Source: an uncultured Eubacteriales bacterium (GTDB taxonomy: Bacteria; Bacillota_A; Clostridia; Lachnospirales; Lachnospiraceae). Taken from it: a DNA stretch of 5,532 nt. The stretch spans positions 1 to 5,532 of the forward strand of contig ONVT01000075.1 in NCBI GenBank assembly GCA_900321365.1. Direction: 5' to 3'. How positions within the stretch are numbered: the first letter of the stretch is position 1; each line of letters begins with the position of its first letter. Shown here piece after piece: positions 1 through 5,532 of this stretch. The notes under the pieces are model-generated. The model saw only the letters and a list, made by a program, of their open reading frames with translations. It made no database searches and was not told where the DNA came from. The position numbers and the translations under genes were made by a program.

Positions 1-534
1 ACAGGCAGGGACTGGAGAAAGGAACCGGTATGCTATGGGACGAAGCCGGATGAACTGGCGTCCCTGATCCGGGAAAAGAAAGTTTTCCCCGGTGTGTTTA
101 CCGAAGTATTGCTGCTGTTCTTTGAGCGGGGGATCACCTGGATGGGAGGAATGTTCCAGGCGTCCTATCTGCCGATGTGGCAGGATGCGCTGGCCGCGGT
201 GCTGGAGGAGGCGGGATGCGAAGCGCAGGCAGAGATCATCCGTGCCTATGACTGTACCGGATATGTCTGCGGGCCAATGTATGCACTCTACCGGGGCGAT
301 GGCTTCGCGACGACGGCAGGTCCGGTGGAACTGTGGAGGAATCCGGTTTCTTTTGAAAGGATCCGGGAACTGGTCCGTCAGACATCCCTTTGGGACGCGC
401 ATTTGATCGGTCTTTCCGAGATGTACTTTGACCTGACCCGCAGGGACGAGAGGGAAAGTGACTGGTACAGGAAGATCGCGGAAGAATTGTTCCGGGCTTA
501 TCCGGAGAATGTGGTGGCAGATGAAAGTAAATAA
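1..534 (+). CDS. 3' end of an unrecognised protein (partial, start outside window)
   Basis: The frame is open from the first base of the window to a TAA at 532-534, giving at least 177 codons, so this is the C-terminal part of a longer gene. A GTG at 94 could serve as a start, but there is no ribosome binding site before it. The residues upstream (for example KPDELASLIREKKVFPG) look like normal coding sequence, so I prefer a gene running in from the left. Visible features are a hydrophobic/aromatic, glycine-containing stretch (EVLLLFFERGITWMGGMFQ), a helix-like DALAAVLEEAG, a Cys/Gly/Tyr-rich patch (YDCTGYVCGPMYALYRGDG) and a charged C-terminal tail. I see no clear transmembrane helix and no motif that lets me name a family. 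The gene overlaps the racemase-like gene by 14 bases, so it probably belongs to the same operon and process. That it is a real gene is likely; its function is unknown. Confidence 0.75.
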   Translation, partial: TGRDWRKEPVCYGTKPDELASLIREKKVFPGVFTEVLLLFFERGITWMGGMFQASYLPMWQDALAAVLEEAGCEAQAEIIRAYDCTGYVCGPMYALYRGDGFATTAGPVELWRNPVSFERIRELVRQTSLWDAHLIGLSEMYFDLTRRDERESDWYRKIAEELFRAYPENVVADESK

Positions 535-1651
535 AACCGCATGGGTGGAAATCTCCGGGGACGCGCTTGCCTGGAATCTGGAGATGGTGCGCAGCCGGCT
601 GAAAAAGGGAACCCGGATCTGCGCGGTGATCAAGGGAAATGCCTATGGGCATGGCCTGACCGGCGTCAGAAAGCTCCTGTCCGAGAGAGGGCTGGCGGAA
701 ATGATTGCCGTCGGGAAACCCGGCGAGATGCTGAAGATCTTTCGAAAGACGGAGGACGATGGAAGTGACGTACTGCTCCTTGGGATGTCAGAGGCGAAAG
801 AGGTGGAGAGCCTGCTGAAAAAAGCAGGAGACCGGTCAAAGCGGGCGGTCTTTTCTGTTTACAGCATGAGGCATTTTCATGAACTGAATGATCTGGGCGT
901 CAGGCTCGGGAGAAGACTGAGAGTGCATATCCGGGTGGATATCTGGGATTCCGGCATGGGACTGGGATATGCACAGTTTCAGGAGCGGGAGGAAGAACTG
1001 TTTTCTGCGGACGGTGTTGATGTATGCGGGCTGTACGGACACCTGTATTCCAGCTATTATGAAAAAAGGGAAGAGACCGCAGGAGAACTGCGCTCCTTTG
1101 ATGCTCTGGTCAGCAGCATCCGTGAAGAATACCGCGCACGGCTGACTGTCCATGTTATGAATTCTTCCCTGGCCTTCAGCTTTCCGGAGTATTCCTATGA
1201 CATGATCAGGGTGGGAACTGCCATGTACGGACTGATGTGCGGGGATGATGGATGTCTGAAACCGGTGATGAAAATCTGTGCGCGCATTTTTGACGTGCGG
1301 GAAATCGATGCGTCAACCCCTCTGTCCTACCAGCATATGGGCGGCGATGCAGGAACAAGGAAAATTGCCCGGGCCATGATCGGATACTGCGACTGTCCCC
1401 TGCTGCTCACACAGAAGGACGTGAGGGTTCGGATCCGCGGGAAGCTTTTTCCCCTGGCGGATGAGATCTGCATGGACAACCTCTGCATTGATGTGACGGG
1501 CAGTGAGGATGTGTCCGTCGGGGATACGGCCGTCCTGCTGGGAGAGCCGGGCGTGACAGATGACCGGATTGTCCAAAGAAATGACATGGACTATGTACAT
1601 GCGGACTGGCTGAGCATGACAGCGGAAAGATTGGAAAAGGTATACTTATGA
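521..1651 (+). CDS. Alanine racemase family PLP enzyme, divergent active site
   Basis: This is a 376-residue protein, the usual length for a two-domain alanine racemase, which interconverts L- and D-amino acids using PLP in the cytoplasm. The N-terminal barrel begins TAWVEISGDALAWNL and carries the PLP-lysine motif AVIKGNAYGHG, with the Schiff-base Lys at about residue 38. NSSLAFSFPEYSYDMIRVG ending in TAMYG (214-237) matches the NS...DMVRPGIALYG block; Arg230 should face the pyridine nitrogen. The C-terminal domain has IGYCD (287-291), placing the catalytic Tyr at 289, and CMDNLCIDVT (317-326). Departures from the family: the carbamylated-Lys position appears to be Arg138 (VHIRVD), the following DTGMxRxG block is altered to DIWDSGMGLG without its Arg, and GYADGYPR has become GYCDCPLLL. 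I chose ATG 521 because MKVNKTAWVEIS matches the family N-terminus; an in-frame ATG at 509 adds only MWWQ, and the Shine-Dalgarno sequence is weak for both. It overlaps the genes on both sides. It is probably not the housekeeping alr; its substrate is unknown and reduced or altered activity is possible. Confidence 0.9.
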   Translation: MKVNKTAWVEISGDALAWNLEMVRSRLKKGTRICAVIKGNAYGHGLTGVRKLLSERGLAEMIAVGKPGEMLKIFRKTEDDGSDVLLLGMSEAKEVESLLKKAGDRSKRAVFSVYSMRHFHELNDLGVRLGRRLRVHIRVDIWDSGMGLGYAQFQEREEELFSADGVDVCGLYGHLYSSYYEKREETAGELRSFDALVSSIREEYRARLTVHVMNSSLAFSFPEYSYDMIRVGTAMYGLMCGDDGCLKPVMKICARIFDVREIDASTPLSYQHMGGDAGTRKIARAMIGYCDCPLLLTQKDVRVRIRGKLFPLADEICMDNLCIDVTGSEDVSVGDTAVLLGEPGVTDDRIVQRNDMDYVHADWLSMTAERLEKVYL

Positions 1652-2940
1652 AAGCATCGATCAACCTGAAAAGGGCGGTCAGCCTGAAGAAGGCAGGAGC
1701 TGCGGGGACCATCGCACTGTGGGCGGTTCTTGTATCCCTGATTCTGTTTTCCGGCCGCCTGCAGGCCCGGGAGACGGAAGATTCGGTTCAGCCTGCGGCT
1801 TCTGCCGGTGAAACTGTCCAGTCGGAAGCTGTGCCTTCAGACAGTGAGACGGCGCCGGACATGAAAGAAGGAGAACCCAGGAAGCGGTTATGCGTTGTGT
1901 CCTATGATGAATACATTCCCTTCAGCCGCCAGCTGTACTATATTCTGACCGGACTCCAGGAGACAGGATGGATTGCGGAGGGCAGTATTCCTTTTACCGC
2001 ACAGGAAATTGAGGATCAGAAAATCTATGTGGATGAAATGTACAAAACCCTGCAGGATACCGATCTTGGACCTTACCTGGAGTTTTCTCCTGACGCCTGC
2101 TATTACCTGGCCTATGAGGAGGAAGATGAGATTGCCGCGGATCTGGAAAAGAGAGTGGAAGAAGGGGAGATCGACCTGATTATAACGACAGGAACCAGCG
2201 CCGGCGTCTTTGTGAAGGATCTGAATCTTCCGGTGCCGATGATTGATTTTTCCGCAACGGATCCGGTAGCCTCCGGAATCATCGACTCCGCGACCGAAGG
2301 GAGCGGGAATCCCAATGTATGGGCACAGGTTGAGCCGTCTCTTCCTTTGAGACAGCTGAAGTACTATCATTCGATCAAACCGTTTGACCGCCTGGGCGTG
2401 ATCATTTACGGAGATGAGACCATCTCCGGCGTGCCGGATATCGAACAGTCGGCGAAGGAGATTGGGTTTTCGCTGGCGAAGTACAATATCGAGGAGCAGC
2501 CGAGGGAGACGCCGGAAGAGAAAGAAAAGTACTACGAACTGGTGGAAGAAAAGATCCGGCAGATGGCGGAAGAAGAAGATATCGATGCATTTTTCCTTAC
2601 CGTAGACCTGATCAATGACATGGAGTACCTGATGCCTCTGCTTTCCCATTTTTATGACAAGGGAATACCGGTATACCTGATGGATGACGTGTCTGTCGTA
2701 GAGGCCGGCGCACTGATGCTGATCTCGGCCAATGACATGGAAAACGTAGGGCGGTTTGTCGCGGATGTCATCGCCAGAGTCCTGAACGGAGCCGAGGCGG
2801 GAAGTCTGCCCTGTGTCTACACAAGCGCACCCAGTATCTATGTGAATTATGACATTGCCAGAGAGATTCAATATCCTTTGCGCTTTGAGTTCCTGGCCGC
2901 CTGTGACCAGATATTCACATCGGAAAGTGAGCAGTCATGA
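1648..2940 (+). CDS. Exported ABC-type substrate-binding protein (ABC_sub_bind/TrpX-like)
   Basis: This 430-residue protein should act outside the membrane as a ligand-binding receptor. Residues 1-15 are basic, residues 18-36 are hydrophobic, and LQA-RE at about 38-42 is a plausible signal peptidase site. No lipobox Cys is present, so it is either secreted or held by an uncleaved anchor. Residues 41-78 form a Ser/Ala/Glu/Pro-rich linker. The binding domain (about 80-415) follows the TrpX-like pattern: a first strand RLCVVSYDEYIPFSRQ, then DLIITTGTSAGVFVKDL (about 175-191), then VPMIDFSATDPVASGII (about 196-212), and near the C-terminus DDVSVVEAGALMLIS, with a GRFVADVIARVLNGAEAGSL helix and linker. 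The extra N-terminal segment makes it longer than the roughly 330 residues usual for the family. ATG 1648 overlaps the racemase stop as ATGA, with AAAAGG seven bases upstream. No ABC permease or ATPase gene is present; the partner encoded next is a sensor-MFS fusion. The family call is firm; the ligand is unknown, although characterised relatives bind aromatic amino acids. Confidence 0.87.
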   Translation: MKASINLKRAVSLKKAGAAGTIALWAVLVSLILFSGRLQARETEDSVQPAASAGETVQSEAVPSDSETAPDMKEGEPRKRLCVVSYDEYIPFSRQLYYILTGLQETGWIAEGSIPFTAQEIEDQKIYVDEMYKTLQDTDLGPYLEFSPDACYYLAYEEEDEIAADLEKRVEEGEIDLIITTGTSAGVFVKDLNLPVPMIDFSATDPVASGIIDSATEGSGNPNVWAQVEPSLPLRQLKYYHSIKPFDRLGVIIYGDETISGVPDIEQSAKEIGFSLAKYNIEEQPRETPEEKEKYYELVEEKIRQMAEEEDIDAFFLTVDLINDMEYLMPLLSHFYDKGIPVYLMDDVSVVEAGALMLISANDMENVGRFVADVIARVLNGAEAGSLPCVYTSAPSIYVNYDIAREIQYPLRFEFLAACDQIFTSESEQS

Positions 2941-5318
2941 GAAAGAGAAAAGATACCTGGATCTATCTGGTGATCCTGCTGGTGGTGGCGGGACTGTCCA
3001 TAGTCTTTGTCTCCATTATGGGCTATCTGAATTACCGGACATCCGCTCTGGCGCTGGAGGAACAGGTCATTACCAGGATTGAGAAGGATGCCGTGACCGA
3101 TCTGGAAACAGCCATCGGTTTCGGAAAGAGCTTTCAGAACTATTATGGAATGGAAGATGTTTTTGCCTCATTCAACAATCAGGTTGAGGGGAGCGTGCCG
3201 TTTGTTCTGGGAGCGGACGGGGAACTTCTGTACTGCGACTCAGCCGTGGGCGGGGAAGGAAGAGAAGCGGTTGAGGCATTCCTGACGACCCGGGAATTTG
3301 AAAAGCTCTATCCGAAACTGTCCGAAAACGGGGGCGGAACTGCGAAGAAAGACCGGACAGAGGTGATCCTTACAGCAATTCATCAGGAAGAGGAGGTCAT
3401 CGGTTATTTCGGCTGTCTGTATTCTGAGCGCATTTTTGATGACAGTTTCCGGAATGTACGCAGAAGCATCATTGTTCTGTCGGTGATCATTGCTGTTTTG
3501 GAAGGCGTGATCCTGACGGTCTTTGTCAGAATTATCAGGTCTGACCGCTGGAGGGCGGGTCATCGCAGAAACTCCGACCGTCTCTTTGAGAAACTGTCCA
3601 TTGTGCTGATTATGGGCGCTTCCATCCTTCTTCTCTCCGGGCTGTCGATCAACAGTTTCCAGAAAGATTACCTGGAGAAAATGGAGGATTCCGTTCAGAT
3701 CTCCATGGTCAGCCTTGAGGATACCATTCGCCGCGTCAGGGAGCAGGGAGTGGACCTTCGGACTGTGGATGATCTGAAGGAATACATCGGGGACAGAGTT
3801 TCTTCCCTGACGACGGTGCGGTCGGTCCGCGTGACCGATCAGATCATGGAGTTTACCAGGACGGATGAGGAGTCGGAACTTCTGTCTTATGTCATTGACG
3901 TAAATGAGGAAGACGGGACCAGTCTGTTCCTGGAAGCGGAGCTGTCGGGAGAGGCGGTTCAGCGGGAGATGAGGGGCATTGTGCTGGTGCTGGTCTCCAC
4001 GATGTTCATCCTGCTGATCTTCGTATTTGAGCTGAACAATCTGGTCGAGCTGCTCGTTGCGAAGACCAGCGGCAGAGGGGATCGGGAAAGCAGCTTCTCA
4101 GAGAAACAGATCGGAACCGCCCTGCGGTTTACCGGCTTTCTGTGTTCAACAGCAGAGTATATGTGTGTTCCCTATGCAGCGATGCTGATCAGGGAGAGCG
4201 GGGAAGCCCTGTTTGGCCTGTCTGTCGGAATGACGGCTGCGCTGCCTCTGACAATGGAAGGTCTGACCCAGATGGCGGCCATGCTGCTTCTTCCCCGCTT
4301 TGTGAAAAAGAGCGGAGTCCGGATTACGCTGGTACTTTCCACTGCGCTGATGATTTTCTGCAATGTGACGGCCTTTGCCGTGGGAGGCGCTGCGGTCATT
4401 GTCCTTTGCAGAGCGGCGGCAGGTGTCGCGTATGCCGGATTTAAGCAGGTTTCCAATTTCCTGATCACGAAGGGGTACGATACGGAACTTGGAAAAAGCG
4501 AGAACATTTCCCAGGACAATGCCGGCCTGCTGGCCGGAGCGACCTGCGGAGCCGGTCTGGGCGCAATCCTTTCGGCCAATGTCGGATATGCGATGACATT
4601 TGTCTTCTCGGCATGTTTTTTCGCGGCTTACCTGCTGGCAACGCTTTTCCTCCTTCCGTGGAAGGCATTAAAGAAGAGGAAGGCGCTGGCGGAAGAGCCC
4701 CGGAAGCCTGTACGGCCTGCGGATATCAGGCGGATGATTTTCTCCGGAGAAATGCTGTTCTATATCCTGGTGATCGGGATCCCGCTGAATATCGGCGTTA
4801 TGCTGTGCGTGACGCTGATTCCGGCGATCTGTCAGACGAACGGAATCTCTTCGGTTCTGCTGAGCTACTGTTACATCGCAAATGGAATTGCCGGAATCTA
4901 TATCGGACCCGCGCTGGTTTCAAAAGCCAAAAAGTATTTCGGACTGCCGGTTTCCATCTCGTTTGCCTTTGCCCTGACAGCAGCAGGAATCTTTATTCTG
5001 CGCCTGCCGCCGCTGGTTATGATGCTTGTGGTAACCAGCATGATTCTTGGTTTTCTGGACGGGTTTGGCACGCCGATGTGCACGAATCAGTTCATGGAGC
5101 TTCGCGTGGTCAAAACTGCGGTGGATGAATCCACTGCGCTGATCTTTTCTGTCGTACTGTCCTATGTACTGCTGACTTTTGCACCTGTGATAGCAGAACT
5201 GCTGCTTCTCCCGGGGAAGGGCGCCTTCTCGCCGATGATGATTGGTGCTGCAGTATACGCAGCAGCCGCAGTATTTGTATTCTTTTTCCGGAGGAATGGC
5301 AGGCAGGAAGCAGGCTGA
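2937..5318 (+). CDS. Membrane protein: two extracytoplasmic sensor-like domains fused to an MFS-type transporter
   Basis: This is a 793-residue integral membrane protein with about 16 predicted helices. By hydrophobicity the order is TM1 (about 9-30); an outer domain (31-175) with Cache/PAS-like signatures (GSVPFVLGADGELLYCD and EEEVIGYFGCLYSERIF); TM2 (176-199); a short basic cytoplasmic loop (200-218); TM3 (219-238); a second, smaller outer domain (239-345); TM4 (346-370); a cytoplasmic linker (371-392); and about 12 helices (396-784). The last part has the MFS shape of two six-helix halves split by a basic central loop (574-600, WKALKKRKALAEEPRKPVR). MFS proteins are usually about 400 residues, so the first 390 residues are an added sensory-looking module. 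The start ATG 2937 overlaps the previous stop as ATGA, with GGAAAG nine bases upstream. The coupling suggests it works with the binding protein. It could be a ligand-gated transporter, or a receptor that uses an MFS fold for signalling. The MFS assignment rests on topology rather than a diagnostic motif, and the Cache-like label is tentative. Confidence 0.82.
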   Translation: MRKRKDTWIYLVILLVVAGLSIVFVSIMGYLNYRTSALALEEQVITRIEKDAVTDLETAIGFGKSFQNYYGMEDVFASFNNQVEGSVPFVLGADGELLYCDSAVGGEGREAVEAFLTTREFEKLYPKLSENGGGTAKKDRTEVILTAIHQEEEVIGYFGCLYSERIFDDSFRNVRRSIIVLSVIIAVLEGVILTVFVRIIRSDRWRAGHRRNSDRLFEKLSIVLIMGASILLLSGLSINSFQKDYLEKMEDSVQISMVSLEDTIRRVREQGVDLRTVDDLKEYIGDRVSSLTTVRSVRVTDQIMEFTRTDEESELLSYVIDVNEEDGTSLFLEAELSGEAVQREMRGIVLVLVSTMFILLIFVFELNNLVELLVAKTSGRGDRESSFSEKQIGTALRFTGFLCSTAEYMCVPYAAMLIRESGEALFGLSVGMTAALPLTMEGLTQMAAMLLLPRFVKKSGVRITLVLSTALMIFCNVTAFAVGGAAVIVLCRAAAGVAYAGFKQVSNFLITKGYDTELGKSENISQDNAGLLAGATCGAGLGAILSANVGYAMTFVFSACFFAAYLLATLFLLPWKALKKRKALAEEPRKPVRPADIRRMIFSGEMLFYILVIGIPLNIGVMLCVTLIPAICQTNGISSVLLSYCYIANGIAGIYIGPALVSKAKKYFGLPVSISFAFALTAAGIFILRLPPLVMMLVVTSMILGFLDGFGTPMCTNQFMELRVVKTAVDESTALIFSVVLSYVLLTFAPVIAELLLLPGKGAFSPMMIGAAVYAAAAVFVFFFRRNGRQEAG

Positions 5319-5392
5319 CAGGAATCATCGAAAGAGAACATCTTTGTTTTACAGAAGCCGTATCAGGCATAAACTGGTGAGGAGCTGTATTT

Positions 5393-5401
5393 TGGTATAA
5401 A
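5393..5401 (+). promoter_or_regulatory. Possible extended -10 promoter element
   Basis: TGGTATAAA matches the extended -10 form TGnTATAAT at all but one core position. No good -35 hexamer lies 16-18 bases upstream, which is tolerable for an extended -10. A transcript from here would begin near 5408 and give the gene at 5512 a leader of roughly 100 bases that includes the short ORFs and the hairpin described below. This is sequence resemblance only. Confidence 0.35.
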
Positions 5402-5425
5402 TCGGTGTTTGGAGGAGATGGGACA

Positions 5426-5461
5426 ATGGATGAGAGAAGGGAAATCCGAAGAATTACTTGA
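5426..5461 (+). other. Very short ORF with a strong ribosome binding site (possible leader peptide)
   Basis: ATG 5426 to TGA 5459-5461 encodes the 11-residue MDERREIRRIT. GGAGGAG at 5411-5417 lies eight bases upstream, an almost ideal spacing. Four of the eleven residues are Arg, written AGA, AGG, CGA and AGA. It lies in the leader of the gene at 5512, 50 bases before its start. It could be a regulatory leader peptide, but a frame this short with a good Shine-Dalgarno can also arise by chance. In another frame the same ribosome site precedes ATG 5418 and ATG 5430, whose reading runs to TAG 5475-5477 (19 or 15 residues); their spacing is too short or too long. Confidence 0.25.
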
Positions 5462-5488
5462 TATATGTTTCAGGTAGAGCAATATATA
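5458..5488 (+). promoter_or_regulatory. Alternative weak promoter, TTGATA / TATATA
   Basis: TTGATA (5458-5463) resembles a -35 box and TATATA (5483-5488) a -10 box, with a 19-base spacer that is slightly long. A start near 5495 would leave a leader of fewer than 20 bases before ATG 5512 and would omit the left arm of the hairpin at 5487-5508. AT-rich sequence produces such matches by chance, so this is offered only as an alternative to the extended -10 element. Confidence 0.25.
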
Positions 5489-5508
5489 TACCAAACCAAG
5501 GAGGTATA
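5487..5508 (+). repeat. Inverted repeat / hairpin overlapping the ribosome binding site of the next gene
   Basis: TATACC at 5487-5492 is the exact reverse complement of GGTATA at 5503-5508, separated by ten bases. Inside the loop, CC (5496-5497) could also pair with GG (5500-5501). The right arm contains the last two G of the AAGGAGG ribosome binding site, and the rest of that site lies in the loop. In RNA this could partly mask the site; as DNA it could be a small operator palindrome. The six-pair stem is mostly A-U, so its stability would be low. Confidence 0.4.
5498..5504 (+). promoter_or_regulatory. Consensus Shine-Dalgarno site for the gene at 5512
   Basis: AAGGAGG is a perfect anti-16S match, with seven bases between it and ATG 5512. 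It is much stronger than the sites before the four overlapping genes upstream. It fixes the start of the next gene and shows that this gene is translated independently of the operon. Confidence 0.85.
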
Positions 5509-5511
5509 GAT

Positions 5512-5532
5512 ATGCTCTATGTAAAACATGTC
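5512..5532 (+). CDS. Start of a further gene (partial, runs off the right end)
   Basis: Only seven codons are visible: MLYVKHV. The case for a real gene is the consensus AAGGAGG seven bases before the ATG, and the preceding 193-base gap with promoter-like elements, which suggests a transcription unit separate from the four-gene operon. Nothing can be said about the product. Confidence 0.65.

Noticed and set aside
94..534. GTG 94 as the true start of the first gene
   Set aside because: There is no Shine-Dalgarno at a suitable distance, and the same frame is open and coding-like back to base 1, so the gene more likely starts outside the window.
521..1651. Calling this gene the housekeeping alr or a VanT serine racemase
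   Set aside because: The fold matches, but several conserved active-site positions differ. There is no VanT-type membrane domain and no van resistance gene nearby in the window.
1888..2871. A 327-codon open frame on the minus strand, opposite the binding-protein gene
   Set aside because: It lies wholly inside a well-supported plus-strand gene with clear family motifs. Its translation is rich in His, Arg, Ile and Cys without domain features. It is a shadow caused by the codon composition of the sense gene.
4613..5128. A 171-codon plus-strand frame inside the MFS region
   Set aside because: The main frame here reads as regular transmembrane helices. The alternative frame is Cys/Arg/Ser-rich with no plausible fold and no ribosome binding site that I can see.
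5249..5266. GCTGC...GCAGC palindrome near the end of the MFS gene
   Set aside because: It lies within an alanine-rich coding stretch where GCN codons produce such repeats. There is no T run or other sign of function.
5330..5350. AAAGA...TCTTT inverted repeat followed by GTTTTA, as a terminator of the operon
   Set aside because: The stem is only five mostly A-T pairs, the outward flanking bases do not pair, and the T run is short. It is too weak to call an intrinsic terminator; I see no convincing terminator in 5319-5400.

Overview
The window is a compact, plus-strand stretch of bacterial DNA. By eye, a little over half of the coding bases are G or C. The Shine-Dalgarno site near the right end is a perfect AAGGAGG, the genes overlap by a few bases, and the proteins mix a degenerate alanine-racemase fold with a TrpX-type substrate-binding protein. 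Together these suggest a Clostridia-type Firmicute, perhaps a gut Lachnospiraceae. That is an inference from style, not from a marker gene.

Layout: (1) positions 1-534 hold the 3' end of a protein I do not recognise; (2) 521-1651 encodes a full-length alanine racemase family protein with several unusual active-site residues; (3) 1648-2940 encodes an exported ABC-type substrate-binding protein of the ABC_sub_bind/TrpX kind; (4) 2937-5318 encodes a 793-residue membrane protein that joins two membrane-anchored extracytoplasmic sensor-like domains to a 12-helix MFS-like transporter; (5) 5319-5511 is a more AT-rich gap with promoter-like sequence, very short ORFs and a small hairpin overlapping a ribosome binding site; (6) 5512-5532 is the first seven codons of a further gene.

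Genes 1-4 overlap by 14, 4 and 4 bases, so they almost certainly form one operon with coupled translation. No ABC permease or ATPase is visible. The binding protein is instead paired with the sensor-MFS protein. The simplest reading is a small-molecule sensing or uptake module, possibly for an amino acid or related compound. The binding protein would capture the ligand outside the membrane, the fused protein would sense and/or move it, and the racemase-like enzyme would act on it, or on a related amino acid, inside the cell. The substrate is unknown. The fused sensor-MFS architecture and the divergent racemase are the most interesting parts of the window.
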